NCBI RefSeq assembly: GCF_002902755.1
Contig: NZ_PPRS01000013.1
Location: 19,392 to 83,391, forward strand
Source of the DNA: Mammaliicoccus lentus
GTDB taxonomy: Bacteria > Bacillota > Bacilli > Staphylococcales > Staphylococcaceae
Direction of reading: 5' to 3'
Length of the DNA stretch: 64,000 bases
The translations under genes were made by a program, and so were the position numbers. Below are positions 46,868 to 57,160 of this stretch, one piece after another. Every line of letters starts with the position of its first letter. The stretch's first letter is position 1. The notes beneath the pieces are model-generated. The model made no database searches. It was not told where the DNA came from and saw only the letters and a program-made list of their open reading frames with translations.

Positions 46868-47581
46868 TTATAATTCAACGTTATGATAAACTTGTTGAAC
46901 ATCTTCTAAGTCTTCAATAGCATCGACTAATTTTTCAAACGTTTCTAAATCTTCTTCAGATAATGTTACTTCAGATTGTGCTAACCAAGATAATTCAGCA
47001 ACTTCGAAGTCCTCTACACCATTATTTTTTAGGACAGTTTGGACTTGAGCAAATTGATCAGGTTCAGCATAAACAATTGTTAAATCTTCTTCTTCAATAA
47101 CATCTCTAACGTCTAAATCTTCTTCCAATAATAATTCAAAAACTTCATCAGTAGATTTACCTTTAAATGCAAATACTGCTGTGTTATTAAACATGTATGC
47201 TACTGATCCAGAAACACCCATATTTCCACCATTTTTACCGAATGCAGCTCTAACGTCACTTACTGTACGGTTAACGTTGTTTGTTAATGCATCTACAATA
47301 AGCATTGAACCACTTGGACCAAAGCCTTCGTATCTTAATTCATCATAATTTTCTTCTGAACCGCCTTTTGCTTTTTCAATAGCTCTATCTACTATATGTT
47401 TAGGAACAGAATACGTTTTAGCTTTTTCCAATACGAATTTTAAATTTTGATTAGCCTCTGGGTCTGGCTCACCTGATCTAGCTGCCATGTATATTTCACG
47501 GCCGAATTTCGCGTATATTCTACTCGTATTTTTATCTTTTTGGGCTTTTTTTTCCTTAATATTATTCCATTTACGTCCCAT
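46868..47581 (-). CDS. YebC/PmpR-family translation or transcription factor (YeeN type)
   Basis: A 237-residue TACO1/YebC-family protein with [15 protein letters not shown] at the N-terminus and the [17 protein letters not shown] and [12 protein letters not shown] motifs. Members aid translation of proline-rich stretches or act as DNA-binding regulators. Length and start agree with the family. Followed by the DUF985 gene. Confidence 0.93.
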   Translation of the reverse strand: MGRKWNNIKEKKAQKDKNTSRIYAKFGREIYMAARSGEPDPEANQNLKFVLEKAKTYSVPKHIVDRAIEKAKGGSEENYDELRYEGFGPSGSMLIVDALTNNVNRTVSDVRAAFGKNGGNMGVSGSVAYMFNNTAVFAFKGKSTDEVFELLLEEDLDVRDVIEEEDLTIVYAEPDQFAQVQTVLKNNGVEDFEVAELSWLAQSEVTLSEEDLETFEKLVDAIEDLEDVQQVYHNVEL

Positions 47582-47741
47582 AATTCCATCTCTCTTTCAA
47601 AGTGAGTTATTTTAACATTCTTATTATACAATATTGCGCTCATCTCGCAAAGTTTACCGTTTTATGTAAAAAAAGTGAGATTGAAAAATCTTGATAAAAG
47701 TAAACTTTTAATTTTGCCATATACTACCAATATAATAAAAT

Positions 47742-47771
47742 AGACTGAGACATGTAATTTTGTCTCAGTCT
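47742..47771 (-). terminator. Terminator of the BI-1 gene
   Basis: AGACTGAGACA / TGTCTCAGTCT perfect 11-bp stem; a relative of the first hairpin of the dispersed element. Confidence 0.82.
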
Positions 47772-47777
47772 AATTAT

Positions 47778-48425
47778 TTAATCTCTCAAAATACTCGCTA
47801 ATCTAAGTATATGCATGATGATGTTAAGTAAGTTTATAAATAAGTTAAATCCCATTTCTCTCGGTGAAAATTGACCTCTTTTCATTCGATTGAAATCGTA
47901 CACTGTATATAATAAGAATAAACCAATTCCAAAAACTGAAATAATTGTATGGAATATAGGATTATTTAAAAATATACCAATAAAACTAGCAATAACTAAA
48001 GCTACTAATGTAACAAATAAATATTTTCCTAATCCCGCGGCATTATCAATCATGAAGTAACCTAGCACACCAAAAGCAGCAAAGGCTCCTATAGCTAACG
48101 CGATATTACCATAAAATGCTTGAGTACCTAATGTTCCTAGGTAATACATAAACGATGTATAAGATAATATACCAATTAAAAATGCGAATAGATTTGATAT
48201 TAATCCGCCAAATTTTCTAGATGATTTTGTAAATAAAGAAATCATTATCATAGCGAATACGCCTATTGTTATAGGTAGATATAATGCTGGTGGCACAAAC
48301 TGACCTAAATATGTACCAATTCCAAAAATTACCCAATAGTATAAAAAATACAACCAAGTTTTTCGAATTGATGAACCTCGTGATTCTATTTCTTGATATG
48401 TACCGTAGTTATGTTCATAACTCAA
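47778..48425 (-). CDS. Bax inhibitor-1/YccA family membrane protein
   Basis: A 215-residue protein with seven hydrophobic helices, the BI-1 (LifeguardTMBIM/YetJ) fold. The C-terminal IFGIGLFLLYTVYDFNRMKRG and the acidic/aspartate pair region correspond to the pH-sensitive calcium leak motif of YetJ. Likely a membrane ion leak channel; role in staphylococci unclear. Confidence 0.85.
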   Translation of the reverse strand: MSYEHNYGTYQEIESRGSSIRKTWLYFLYYWVIFGIGTYLGQFVPPALYLPITIGVFAMIMISLFTKSSRKFGGLISNLFAFLIGILSYTSFMYYLGTLGTQAFYGNIALAIGAFAAFGVLGYFMIDNAAGLGKYLFVTLVALVIASFIGIFLNNPIFHTIISVFGIGLFLLYTVYDFNRMKRGQFSPREMGFNLFINLLNIIMHILRLASILRD

Positions 48426-48620
48426 TTTTTATCATTCCTTTTATAAAGTATTATCCATATTTTACATGTTAGACCATAACATATCAAACGAGTTGATTGA
48501 TTCAAATTTGTAATATTCAATCAACAACCATATATTACCACATTACATATATACCCCACCATCACAGTGACTATGCATATAAATATTTTTCAAAACAATA
48601 TTTAATATTATTGTGTTTTT

Positions 48621-48637
48621 ATTACAAGATGATTACA
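48621..48637 (-). promoter_or_regulatory. WalR (YycF) binding site
   Basis: On the minus strand it reads TGTAAT-CATCT-TGTAAT, a perfect match to the WalR consensus TGTWAH-N5-TGTWAH. It is 114 bp upstream of the LysM/CHAP gene, whose family is a classic WalKR target. The remaining 48426-48750 gap shows no gene. Confidence 0.8.
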
Positions 48638-48750
48638 TACAGTACACAGGTTTTTATTTTTGTTACTATTTATCTATCGAGGGATTTATATATTAGCTAT
48701 TAGCATTATGCTTTATAACATAATATCGAGATAACAAGGAGGATAAGCCT

Positions 48751-49557
48751 TTGAAAAAATTTGCATTCGCGGTAACAGCAGTTTCAGGTGTTGCAGCAAT
48801 CGCCGCTCATAACGATGCTGAAGCTTCTACACAACACACTGTCAAAAATGGTGAGTCATTGTGGGCTATTGCAGATCAATATGGTGTGTCAGTAGATCAA
48901 CTGAAATCAAGTAACAACATTTCAGGGAATATGATTTTTCCTGGACAAGTCATTACTGTAAACGGAAGTAGTTCAGCTGGAGGAAGTGGTTCACAAGAAA
49001 CAGCAACTTCAGGTTCTACATACACAGTTAAAAATGGTGATTCTTTAGAAGTAATCGCCCAAAAACATGGTGTTTCAGTTGACCAACTTATGAAATCAAA
49101 TAATTTACAAGGTTATATTATCTATCCTGGTCAAACTTTAAAAATTGCAGGTGGTAGTGGTAGTGATACAACTGCACCTTCTGACAATACACCACCTTCT
49201 CAAACAGGCGGTAACCAAACATTTAATGACCAAAACTTATACGACTGGGGACAATGCACATATTATGTCTTTGACCGCAGAGGTCAAGCTGGTAGTGCAA
49301 TTAGCACATACTGGGGAGACGCAAAATATTGGGCTGGCGCTGCACAAGCAGACGGTTTCCGTGTAGATAATACACCAGCTGTTGGTTCAATTATGCAATC
49401 AAGTGCTGGTCAATATGGTCATGTTTCATATGTAGAATCTATTAATGCAGATGGTAGTCTACTTGTATCTGAAACAAATTACAATACACCACCGGGTGTA
49501 ACAGACTATAGAACAATCCCTGCATCTGAAGTTTACAACTATTCTTATATTCATTAA
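48751..49557 (+). CDS. Secreted LysM-CHAP peptidoglycan hydrolase (Sle1/SsaA type)
   Basis: A 268-residue exported hydrolase: signal peptide (about 1-26, cleavage after AEA), two LysM domains (about 28-71 and 91-134), a Ser/Gly/Thr linker and a C-terminal CHAP domain (about 160-268). The CHAP catalytic Cys is in YDWGQCTYYVFDRR and the His in QYGHVSYVE. CHAP enzymes cleave the peptide stem or the amide bond. TTG start with AAGGAGG. The perfect WalR box upstream fits the WalKR wall-turnover regulon. In S. aureus a similar gene lies next to pit, as here. Confidence 0.92.
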   Translation: MKKFAFAVTAVSGVAAIAAHNDAEASTQHTVKNGESLWAIADQYGVSVDQLKSSNNISGNMIFPGQVITVNGSSSAGGSGSQETATSGSTYTVKNGDSLEVIAQKHGVSVDQLMKSNNLQGYIIYPGQTLKIAGGSGSDTTAPSDNTPPSQTGGNQTFNDQNLYDWGQCTYYVFDRRGQAGSAISTYWGDAKYWAGAAQADGFRVDNTPAVGSIMQSSAGQYGHVSYVESINADGSLLVSETNYNTPPGVTDYRTIPASEVYNYSYIH

Positions 49558-49566
49558 TATATTGAA

Positions 49567-49732
49567 AGAGGCTGGGGCATAAATACATGTCTCAGCCTCT
49601 TTTATTATAATGGCAGTAGCTGACTGGATTGAAAATGCGCTTATATCAAGCTTTTTCCAACCCTAGTCATCCTTGCCGGGGTGGGACTACGAAATCTATT
49701 TATTAAAATGAGATTTCTGTCCCATCCCTTTT
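49567..49732 (+). repeat. Dispersed three-hairpin intergenic element, copy C
   Basis: Almost identical to copy B at 14304. It follows the LysM/CHAP gene in the same orientation; its first hairpin (GAGGCTGGGGCA / TGTCTCAGCCTC) acts as terminator. Confidence 0.85.
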
Positions 49733-49746
49733 TTAATTTAAATTAA

Positions 49747-49783
49747 AAAGCACACTTTCAAGTTACAATTGAAAGTGTGCTTT
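49747..49783. terminator. Terminator of pit
   Basis: Perfect 15-bp stem (AAAGCACACTTTCAA and its complement), 7-nt loop, between the repeat copy C and the pit gene. Confidence 0.9.
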
Positions 49784-49790
49784 CCTATTT

Positions 49791-50799
49791 TTATACAAAT
49801 AGTACGCAAATATGATAAATAATAAACGATAGTATTATTGATACTGGTAATGTAATAATCCATGTAATAATCATTCTCTGAGCTGTAGTCCATTTAACAC
49901 CTTTAACGCGTTGAGAAGAACCTACACCTAAAATTGATGAAGATACAACATGTGTTGTTGATACTGGTAAATGAATAAACGTCGCACCAAAAATGACAAA
50001 TGCTGATGATAAGTCTGCTGCAACACCATTTGCCGGACGAATTTTCATAATGTTACCACCAACAGTTTTAATGATTTTCCAACCACCTACTGCTGTTCCA
50101 AGTCCCATTGCGGAAGCACAACTTACTTTAACCCACAATTCTATATCAGTTGTAGATTGTAGATTAGCTGAAATAAGCGCCATAGTAATAATACCCATTG
50201 CTTTTTGAGCATCGTTTGTACCGTGTGAGAAAGCTTGTAAAGCTGCTGTACCAATTTGAATAAATCTAAAGTTTCTATTTGTTCTTGTTAAGTTATTATT
50301 TTTAAATACAACTTTAAAAATGGAATACATCGTAAACCCGACAATAAAAGCAAGAATTGGAGAAGCAATTAATGCTAATATAATTTTAGAAAATCCTTGG
50401 TAATGTAATACGCCGAACCCTGCCGAACCCTGCCGAACCGATTGCAGCTCCAGCGATAGATCCAATTAGAGCATGTGAAGACGAACTTGGAATACCAAAG
50501 TACCAAGTAATCAGATTCCATGCTATTGCTGAAAGCAATGCTGCTAAAATAACAATCGAACCATTTTCTAATTTGAATGGGTCAACGATATCTTTTGCAA
50601 TTGTTTGGGCAACACCTGTCGCCATTAAAGCTCCGATAAAATTCATTACTGCTGCTAATAATATGGCATGTCTTGGTTTAAGTGCCTTTGTAGATACTGC
50701 TGTTGCGATAGCATTGGCTGTATCATGGAAACCATTAATAAAGTCAAAAAGTAACGCACATACAACAATAGCTACGGTTAGAATGAGTAAACTATCCAT
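49791..50799 (-). pseudogene. pit: PiT-family phosphate transporter, frameshifted by a 10-nt repeat
   Basis: Low-affinity inorganic phosphate:cation symporter split into two frames. The N-terminal part (50799 down to 50386) has DFINGFHDTANAIATAVST and SSSSHALIGSIAGAAIGSAGFG. The C-terminal part has SHGTNDAQKAMGI and PVSTTHVVSSSI, the two halves of the PHO4 signature. The frame breaks at 50412-50439, where the 10-mer GCCGAACCCT occurs 2.8 times. Removing one copy leaves 999 nt, an exact 333-codon frame that reads IGSAGFGVLHYQGF across the joint. The lesion is thus a single 10-nt tandem duplication, which could revert by slippage. Partner DUF47 gene lies upstream. Confidence 0.92.
50412..50439. 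repeat. 10-nt tandem repeat (2.8 copies) inside pit
   Basis: Units GCCGAACCCT at 50412-50421 and 50422-50431 plus a partial GCCGAACC to 50439. The number of copies sets the reading frame of pit. Confidence 0.95.
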
Positions 50800-50811
50800 T
50801 TTTTAAACTCC

Positions 50812-51429
50812 TTAGCTATTTTTCATAATGATTTGTTCAAGTTTGTTTGCTACTAATTGACATTTATCTGCTACATCTTCTAATGATTCGTAAATATCTT
50901 TTATTTTTATTAATGTTACAGGGTCTGTTTCACTGTTGAAAATGTATTTAATAGATTGTCTTAAAATACCATCACAGTTAGTTTCATATTCTTTAATGTT
51001 AATTGAGTGAACGCGAATATGTGAGAATTTCTTCTCTGCTACAAGTGACACAGCAATTGCAATTTCTTTTACTGCTGCTTGAATGTTCTTAACGAATTCT
51101 GCCATGTAGTCATCAGAATAACTGATAGAGTACATTTCAAACATTGCTGATGTTTCTTCCATTTCATCTAAAACATCATCCAATGCATCACAAAGTTCAA
51201 GAATATCTTCTCTTTCAATTGGTGTGATGAAAGTTTGATTTAAATCTGTAATCATTTGGTGCATTAAATCATCACCATTTGATTCATAGGCTTTTATCTT
51301 ATCTGAATAAGCTTTCAAATCGAAGTCAGAGTCAAAATCCATTTCTCCAAATTCAACAGATGCGCGGCTTAAATTCTCAGCTATAGCTTCTAGCTGTATA
51401 CCAAACTTATCCTTTTTCTTATTAAACAT
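50812..51429 (-). CDS. DUF47 (PhoU-like) accessory protein of the PiT transporter
   Basis: A 205-residue helical PhoU-fold protein of the DUF47 family; DILELCDALDDVLDEMEET and EYETNCDGILRQSIKYIF are typical metal-cluster-binding helices. Genes of this family nearly always precede pit. GGGAGG places the start at the ATG at 51429 (the frame opens at 51456). It ends 12 nt before pit, so they form an operon. With pit broken, this protein may lack its partner. Confidence 0.88.
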   Translation of the reverse strand: MFNKKKDKFGIQLEAIAENLSRASVEFGEMDFDSDFDLKAYSDKIKAYESNGDDLMHQMITDLNQTFITPIEREDILELCDALDDVLDEMEETSAMFEMYSISYSDDYMAEFVKNIQAAVKEIAIAVSLVAEKKFSHIRVHSINIKEYETNCDGILRQSIKYIFNSETDPVTLIKIKDIYESLEDVADKCQLVANKLEQIIMKNS

Positions 51430-51594
51430 TAATAATCCTCCCAAAATATACATCATAATTTACGTAATTACTCTTCCATTGTACTCTTTCAAATTGAATT
51501 AAACCACTATTTATTAATGTATTTTTAAATTTTTAAATTCTTTGTAAACTTTCTGAAAATACAATGTTTACATTGATTTTTTATAACATAAAAA

Positions 51595-51619
51595 AAGACT
51601 AATGGCAAGCATTAGTCTT
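51595..51619 (-). terminator. Terminator of vraG
   Basis: AAGACTAATG / CATTAGTCTT 10-bp stem with A-run/T-run, after the graXRS-vraFG operon. Confidence 0.85.
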
Positions 51620-51627
51620 GAAAACCT

Positions 51628-53559
51628 TTATAACGCGCGTTGTATAACACGTTTAGAATGTATATAAGCAAGTACTCCAAAGAGAACATATATTAAAGAG
51701 TATAGTGACATAACAATTAATACTGGTGTGTAGAATGATTCTCCCATAAAGAACCAACCTGATTTAGCAGCAAAATAACCATGACACAAACCGATAATAA
51801 GTGGTAATGCAAAGTTAAAACTAATTTTCAATGCTATACCACGTGACATATCTCTTGAAGTATAACCAAGCTTTCTTAAAATCTTGTAATTTGAAGTTTC
51901 ATCTTCAGTTTCATCAATTTGTTTAATATATATGATACAACCCGTTGATAGTAAGAAAGCTATTCCTAAGAATCCTAGCACGAATAACATTAAACCTAAT
52001 GTGCTTTTAGAATTTTCATATATTTCATTGTAAGATAAAGCACCGCCATTTTCATCTTTTGCTACCTTAGCGAATATACTTTCAGCTTTTTTAATATCTT
52101 GTTTATTTTTTAAATTAATACCATATTGATTATTATAACTATCATTTTTAGCTTCATTCTTTTTCATTTCATTGAATGTATCATCTGAAACAACATTAAC
52201 AGGACTATTAAATGAAACTATACTTGCTAAATATTTATCATTATTAATTGATTTAACTTTTAATTTTTTCGTTTCATTATTTACCTTATAAACAATTGGC
52301 TCTTTATCATCTACTGTTACAACTTTATCTAACATATCACTATAACCAACTATTGCAACTTCATCATTTTTTAAATTTATATCTTTAAAATCTGAAGCTT
52401 TTGCAACAACAGTCGGAGAATTAGATTGTTGACCTTCCATATCATTTCTAGCTTTAAATACTTTTGAATCATCTAACTTATAGAACGTCACATGGAAATC
52501 ATGAACTTTATATGGAATACCTTCGTTTTTAAGTTCTTCTTTAAATTGTTTCGCTTTGTCTTCTTTAATGAAGATATAGTCATCTGGTGATGTATCACGA
52601 GCAGTTTCTGCTGCATTATAATATGAAATGTAACTTAAAGATAAGAGCCCTACTGCTAAAGCTGAAACAATTGCGATAATTGTAAGAGATAAAGCATTTG
52701 TTTTCATTTTATGCATAATAGATGAAGTTGATACAACATCTGTAACAGTTAACATTCCTCTTTTATACTTACGTATCGTATTGAATATTAAAGATATAGA
52801 ACATCTAAATAGTAAGTAAGCACCTACTATTGTTAAGAAAAGTATAGTTAACATTCTTGTATATAAATCGATCATACCCTTAGAATTATCAAATAATACA
52901 CTTGATAAATAATAACCACTAATAATCATAATGATACCTATTGCACCGAATATAAGCTCGTATAATTTTATTTTTTTAATTTTAGTATCCGTTGCATGAT
53001 GTTCATTCATTAAAGTTAAAATTGTTTTTCGTTTAATGAAAATATAGTTTTGTATAGATATAATAATGTAAATAACAATCATTAATATTACAGTTTGTAA
53101 AAGTGCTTGTATACTAAAATCTAAATGTGCTTCTTGATTTACTCCAATTATTTTATAAAGTATCATAAGTAAAATTTTTGATGAGAAAAATCCTAAAATA
53201 GTACCTGAAATAACTGTAAGTGCAAATAACACTAGATTTTCTAAAGCGAATATTTTAAATACTTCACGTTTAGTCATACCTATTAATTGATATAATCCCA
53301 TTTCTCTTGATCTTCTTTTTATAAATAATTGGTTTGCATATAATAAGAAAATCACAATAATAACAGTTAATAATGTTATACCAATTTTAATACCTGCGTC
53401 TGGCTTAACGCCAGATTGTAAGCCTTTTAAATCATCTGAATACTTTAAAGTTACAAATCCAAAGAATAACATGACGCTCATCGTAATTGAAAAAACATAC
53501 ATACTATAATGCTGGATACTACGTCGTAAGTTTTTAATGACGATTTGATTAAAGCTCAT
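51628..53559 (-). CDS. vraG: Peptide-sensing ABC permease VraG (BceB type)
   Basis: A 643-residue permease with ten transmembrane segments and a large extracellular loop (about residues 315-525) between TM7 and TM8, the layout of BceB-type sensors. Conserved cytosolic stretch [22 protein letters not shown]. It overlaps the vraF frame by 11 nt, so the two are coupled. With VraF it forms the complex that relays cationic antimicrobial peptide presence to GraS and helps resistance in S. aureus. Slightly longer than S. aureus VraG (629). Confidence 0.92.
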   Translation of the reverse strand: MSFNQIVIKNLRRSIQHYSMYVFSITMSVMLFFGFVTLKYSDDLKGLQSGVKPDAGIKIGITLLTVIIVIFLLYANQLFIKRRSREMGLYQLIGMTKREVFKIFALENLVLFALTVISGTILGFFSSKILLMILYKIIGVNQEAHLDFSIQALLQTVILMIVIYIIISIQNYIFIKRKTILTLMNEHHATDTKIKKIKLYELIFGAIGIIMIISGYYLSSVLFDNSKGMIDLYTRMLTILFLTIVGAYLLFRCSISLIFNTIRKYKRGMLTVTDVVSTSSIMHKMKTNALSLTIIAIVSALAVGLLSLSYISYYNAAETARDTSPDDYIFIKEDKAKQFKEELKNEGIPYKVHDFHVTFYKLDDSKVFKARNDMEGQQSNSPTVVAKASDFKDINLKNDEVAIVGYSDMLDKVVTVDDKEPIVYKVNNETKKLKVKSINNDKYLASIVSFNSPVNVVSDDTFNEMKKNEAKNDSYNNQYGINLKNKQDIKKAESIFAKVAKDENGGALSYNEIYENSKSTLGLMLFVLGFLGIAFLLSTGCIIYIKQIDETEDETSNYKILRKLGYTSRDMSRGIALKISFNFALPLIIGLCHGYFAAKSGWFFMGESFYTPVLIVMSLYSLIYVLFGVLAYIHSKRVIQRAL

Positions 53560-54310
53560 TTACGACACCACCTAACACACTTTGTGTTTTAATGATTTCT
53601 TTATAGAATGTTTCTCTATCATCGTCTCCTTTATAAAGTTCAGAATAAACTTTACCATCTTTTAAGAAAATAACACGATTAGAATAACTTGCAGCTACCG
53701 AATCATGTGTAACCATTACGATTGTTGCACCAGTTGTTTGATTAAGTTGATCCAACTTATTAAGTAAATCTGAAGCTGATTTAGAATCTAATGCACCTGT
53801 CGGTTCATCAGCAAATATTATAGATGGTTGTGCTATAAAAGCTCTTGCTGCAGAAGTTCTTTGCTTTTGACCACCTGAGATTTCATTAGGATATTTGTTT
53901 TGGATATCTAAAATACCTAATACTTTACTAACTTCTTCGTATCTTTTATATGCTTCTTTTTTAGAGATTTTTTGAATTGTTAATGGCAACATAATATTTT
54001 CTTGAACAGTTAACGTATTTAATAAATTGTACTCTTGGAAAATAAAACCTAATTCTTTTTTTCTAAAGTTCGACATCTGTCTGTTATTCATATTTTGTAG
54101 TTGATTGCCATTGATTTCAATTTGTCCACTAGTTGCGTAATCGATAGAACTTAATACGTTAAGTAACGTTGTTTTACCAGAACCAGAAGGTCCCATTATG
54201 CTAATAAATTCGCCTTTTTCTACTGACATATCTATTTGTTTTAAAACTTCTTGTTGATTATTTTTAGAACCATAAACTTTTACTAGTTGTTCGGTTTTTA
54301 ATATGCTCAT
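53549..54310 (-). CDS. vraF: ABC ATPase VraF (BceA type)
   Basis: A 253-residue ATPase with Walker [11 protein letters not shown], signature [15 protein letters not shown], Walker [16 protein letters not shown] and H-loop VMVTHD. The frame opens at a TTG at 54316 but AAAGGAG places the start at the ATG at 54310, which gives exactly the S. aureus VraF length. Partner of VraG. Confidence 0.95.
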   Translation of the reverse strand: MSILKTEQLVKVYGSKNNQQEVLKQIDMSVEKGEFISIMGPSGSGKTTLLNVLSSIDYATSGQIEINGNQLQNMNNRQMSNFRKKELGFIFQEYNLLNTLTVQENIMLPLTIQKISKKEAYKRYEEVSKVLGILDIQNKYPNEISGGQKQRTSAARAFIAQPSIIFADEPTGALDSKSASDLLNKLDQLNQTTGATIVMVTHDSVAASYSNRVIFLKDGKVYSELYKGDDDRETFYKEIIKTQSVLGGVVNEL

Positions 54311-54414
54311 TTTCAAAACTCCTTTAAATTTGTTTATGGTTTAATATTAATCGTTTACCGCTTCTAAATCCTTCGATTCATGATACAATTTGAACTTGCA
54401 AAGTGACATTATTG

Positions 54415-55422
54415 TCACTTTGCAAGTTCAATTGTTGTAAACATATTCGGATTTGGGAAAATGAGAAGGACTTTTGTACCTTCGCCGTATGTTGATTTAA
54501 CATTCACTTTTATACTTAGTCCTTCAGCTATTTCTTTCACAAGATATAATCCCATGCCCGTCGCAGTTGATTCCCTTTGATTCGTTGTAGAAGTAAAACC
54601 TCTTTCAAAAATTCTTGGTAAATCTCTTGCTTTTATACCTCTACCTTTATCTTCTATTACTAAATAAGTTTGACCATGTTGTTCTCCAGATTTAATCAAT
54701 ATATCACTATTTTCAGTGTATTTTAAAGCATTACTTATAATTTGTCTCAAGATGGTACGGCACCATTTTTCGTCAGTATAGACTTCTGTATTATCTATTT
54801 TTATATCGTAACCGACACCTTTGGCAATGCTTATATTTCTACCATGCTGAATTTCTTTTATGACCATATTTTTCAGATTAAAGTGTCCAAAGTAAAAGTC
54901 ATTAGATTTAGAAGTTAATCTTCTAATGTATAATTGTTGATCGAGTAAGTAATCGATACGACTCCACTCATACAATAAATCTTGCTTTAACTTTGTGTCT
55001 TCTATCTGATCTAACAATAATTTCATAGCAGTGATAGGTGTCTTCACTTCATGAATCCATTCTAATAAATCATTTTTAGTTTGCTTAAGTTCTTTATTCT
55101 GTTTATGAATAGTTGAACGACTCGTTTCTTCATAATCTTCAATATAGTTAAATATAATTTTTTCATAAGCAGAATGTTGTAAGTCTTTATGTTCCATTTC
55201 TTTTAGAGACATATTCGACTTTAAAGCATGATAAAACCTTGTTTCTCTTGAATAGATTAATAACAAAAAGATAACAAATAAAATAAGATTAACGCATATT
55301 AAATATTGAGCACTTTTTACAGATATCGCTACATCAAGCCAAGAAGTGATGAGAATCACAATTTGCATAGCTATAAAAAATATTATCCACGGCCATCTTT
55401 CTTTTAAAAACTGTCTAAGCAT
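54415..55422 (-). CDS. graS: Sensor histidine kinase GraS (intramembrane-sensing)
   Basis: A 335-residue kinase with two N-terminal transmembrane helices (about 11-28 and 40-60 in this numbering) and almost no extracellular loop, as in BceS/GraS kinases. The H-box is IHEVKTPITAMKLL with H124; N-box ISNALKYTENS; G-boxes EDKGRGIKARDLPRIFERG and TGMGLYLVKE. GGAGGG selects the ATG at 55422, one base after the graR stop. Senses cationic peptides together with VraFG. Confidence 0.93.
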   Translation of the reverse strand: MLRQFLKERWPWIIFFIAMQIVILITSWLDVAISVKSAQYLICVNLILFVIFLLLIYSRETRFYHALKSNMSLKEMEHKDLQHSAYEKIIFNYIEDYEETSRSTIHKQNKELKQTKNDLLEWIHEVKTPITAMKLLLDQIEDTKLKQDLLYEWSRIDYLLDQQLYIRRLTSKSNDFYFGHFNLKNMVIKEIQHGRNISIAKGVGYDIKIDNTEVYTDEKWCRTILRQIISNALKYTENSDILIKSGEQHGQTYLVIEDKGRGIKARDLPRIFERGFTSTTNQRESTATGMGLYLVKEIAEGLSIKVNVKSTYGEGTKVLLIFPNPNMFTTIELAK

Positions 55423-55423
55423 C

Positions 55424-56107
55424 CTATCCCTCCGGCTCGTGGGCAATATAACCCTTGCCTACTTTTGTTTCAATTAAATCATTTAAACCAATGTCCGTTA
55501 ATTTTTTTCTTAGTCTATTAACATTTACTGTTAAAGTATTATCACTAACAAATTGCTCATCATCCCACAATGCGGTAATAATTGTATCTCTTGTTACGAT
55601 TTCATTTTTATGATTAAGTAAAATTTCTAATATAAACATTTCATTTTTAGTAAGTGATATTTCAATGTCATTTTTTTCTATAACATGCTTACCATAATCT
55701 ACACGAGCTTTATTCCATAATTTCACACGAGGTTCTTCTTTATTATACTGATAGACCCTTCTATATATTGCCTGTAATTTCGCAACGAGTACTTCTGTGT
55801 GGAATGGCTTTTGTATAAAATCATCTGCACCTAGTTCCATACTCATGACTTGGTCCATAGGATGGTCTCTAGAAGATAAAAATATTATCGGCACATTAGA
55901 TTGTTGCCTAATCATCCGACACCAGTAAAATCCATCATATTTAGGTAATTGAATATCGATAATAACCATTTCTGGTTCTATTTTTTGATACTCTTCAAAT
56001 ACTAAACTGAAATCATTAATACCATGAACAGACCAACCCCATTTCTCAAGTTGAGTTTGCATCGCTTTAAATAGTGTTTCATCATCTTCTATAATTAATA
56101 ATTCCAT
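55424..56107 (-). CDS. graR: Response regulator GraR (OmpR family)
   Basis: A 227-residue OmpR-type regulator. Phospho-acceptor D51 in PEMVIIDIQLPKYDG, T/S and K in FLSSRDHPMDQVMSMELGADDFIQKPF, and the winged-helix domain from about 130. Known S. aureus GraR drives dltABCD, mprF and vraFG. Follows graX by 9 nt. Confidence 0.95.
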   Translation of the reverse strand: MELLIIEDDETLFKAMQTQLEKWGWSVHGINDFSLVFEEYQKIEPEMVIIDIQLPKYDGFYWCRMIRQQSNVPIIFLSSRDHPMDQVMSMELGADDFIQKPFHTEVLVAKLQAIYRRVYQYNKEEPRVKLWNKARVDYGKHVIEKNDIEISLTKNEMFILEILLNHKNEIVTRDTIITALWDDEQFVSDNTLTVNVNRLRKKLTDIGLNDLIETKVGKGYIAHEPEG

Positions 56108-56116
56108 TCTATCCCT

Positions 56117-57040
56117 CTACTTAGTATATTTTTTTGATTCTCCTGCCTCTGAACGTAATTGAAAATCTTTAATTCTACAATCAATCTCAAATCCTTTTAA
56201 TGTAACATTATGAATAGGTGCTTGAGATAAATAATAAATCCCCCAAGGAATTCTAGGTATATAATTAAATAAATGAACCATAAATTCATTCGTTTCTTTA
56301 AAACGTCTAAATTCTAAAATGCCATTATCTTCGTACATATTTACAGCTAGTGTACCGCCTACTACTTTAAATTGTATTATATCATCACCAATATCATGAC
56401 GTTCTCTTTGTAATTGTAATAATGGTTTATTACTATGCTTAAAATAAATATAATAAGTATCTTTGTAATGTTTAATCCTTACAAGCGTGCCACTTGTTTC
56501 TTCTAACCATTCAAAATAGTATTCCATACCTTGTTCTAAATTCCATGAATACGGTAATGGCATACGATGTACACTTCTAACATCATCATATTTCGACCTT
56601 TGCAATTCAATAGAAACAGCAGGTCGTTTAATAGATTGTTCTGTTTCGATAACTTCTGTACCGTATGATTTTAAAGTTTGAATTGTTTCTTGATCAAAAG
56701 GAGAGCCTGTAATATATATGATTTGTTTAACATTATTTGCTTTACATGCTCTTGCCATATTATCGCTAGCTATAATGTTTAAATTTCTTGCATTACTTTG
56801 AGTTAATTTTGCAGATTTTTTATTTGGATCTAAATAATATATTGCAATATCTATATCTTTTAATGCTTCTATCATATCTTTCAAAACAAAAATATCGCAT
56901 TTTCTCCATAACACATCTTCTTCAGTCATATCTTCTTCATATTTTGTAATAGCATATAAATTGCCTATATCTTTTAAAGTATGAATTAAATGTTTACCTA
57001 TATATCCTGAACCACCAGAGATTAATACATTCGGTTTCAT
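56117..57040 (-). CDS. graX: GraX, NAD(P)-binding epimerase-like auxiliary protein
   Basis: A 307-residue protein with an atypical Rossmann start (PNVLISGGSGYIGKHLIHTL) and a C-terminal DUF2867-like part. Same length and position as S. aureus GraX, which acts as an auxiliary of the GraRS system, interacting with GraR. No clear catalytic Tyr-x3-Lys. First gene of the operon graX-graR-graS-vraF-vraG; AAAGGAG site upstream. Confidence 0.9.
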   Translation of the reverse strand: MKPNVLISGGSGYIGKHLIHTLKDIGNLYAITKYEEDMTEEDVLWRKCDIFVLKDMIEALKDIDIAIYYLDPNKKSAKLTQSNARNLNIIASDNMARACKANNVKQIIYITGSPFDQETIQTLKSYGTEVIETEQSIKRPAVSIELQRSKYDDVRSVHRMPLPYSWNLEQGMEYYFEWLEETSGTLVRIKHYKDTYYIYFKHSNKPLLQLQRERHDIGDDIIQFKVVGGTLAVNMYEDNGILEFRRFKETNEFMVHLFNYIPRIPWGIYYLSQAPIHNVTLKGFEIDCRIKDFQLRSEAGESKKYTK

Positions 57041-57160
57041 GTTGAAACACTCCTTTATTAACGGTCTTTACACATATGTTATACTGATTATAACTTTAAA
57101 CTTTAATTACCCTAAATATAACACTGATTATAAATAATAAATAGAAATAGGAGATATTTT

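Noticed and set aside
52021..52500. Break in vraG because the extracellular loop differs from the core
   Set aside because: The frame is continuous and BceB-type loops are naturally variable.
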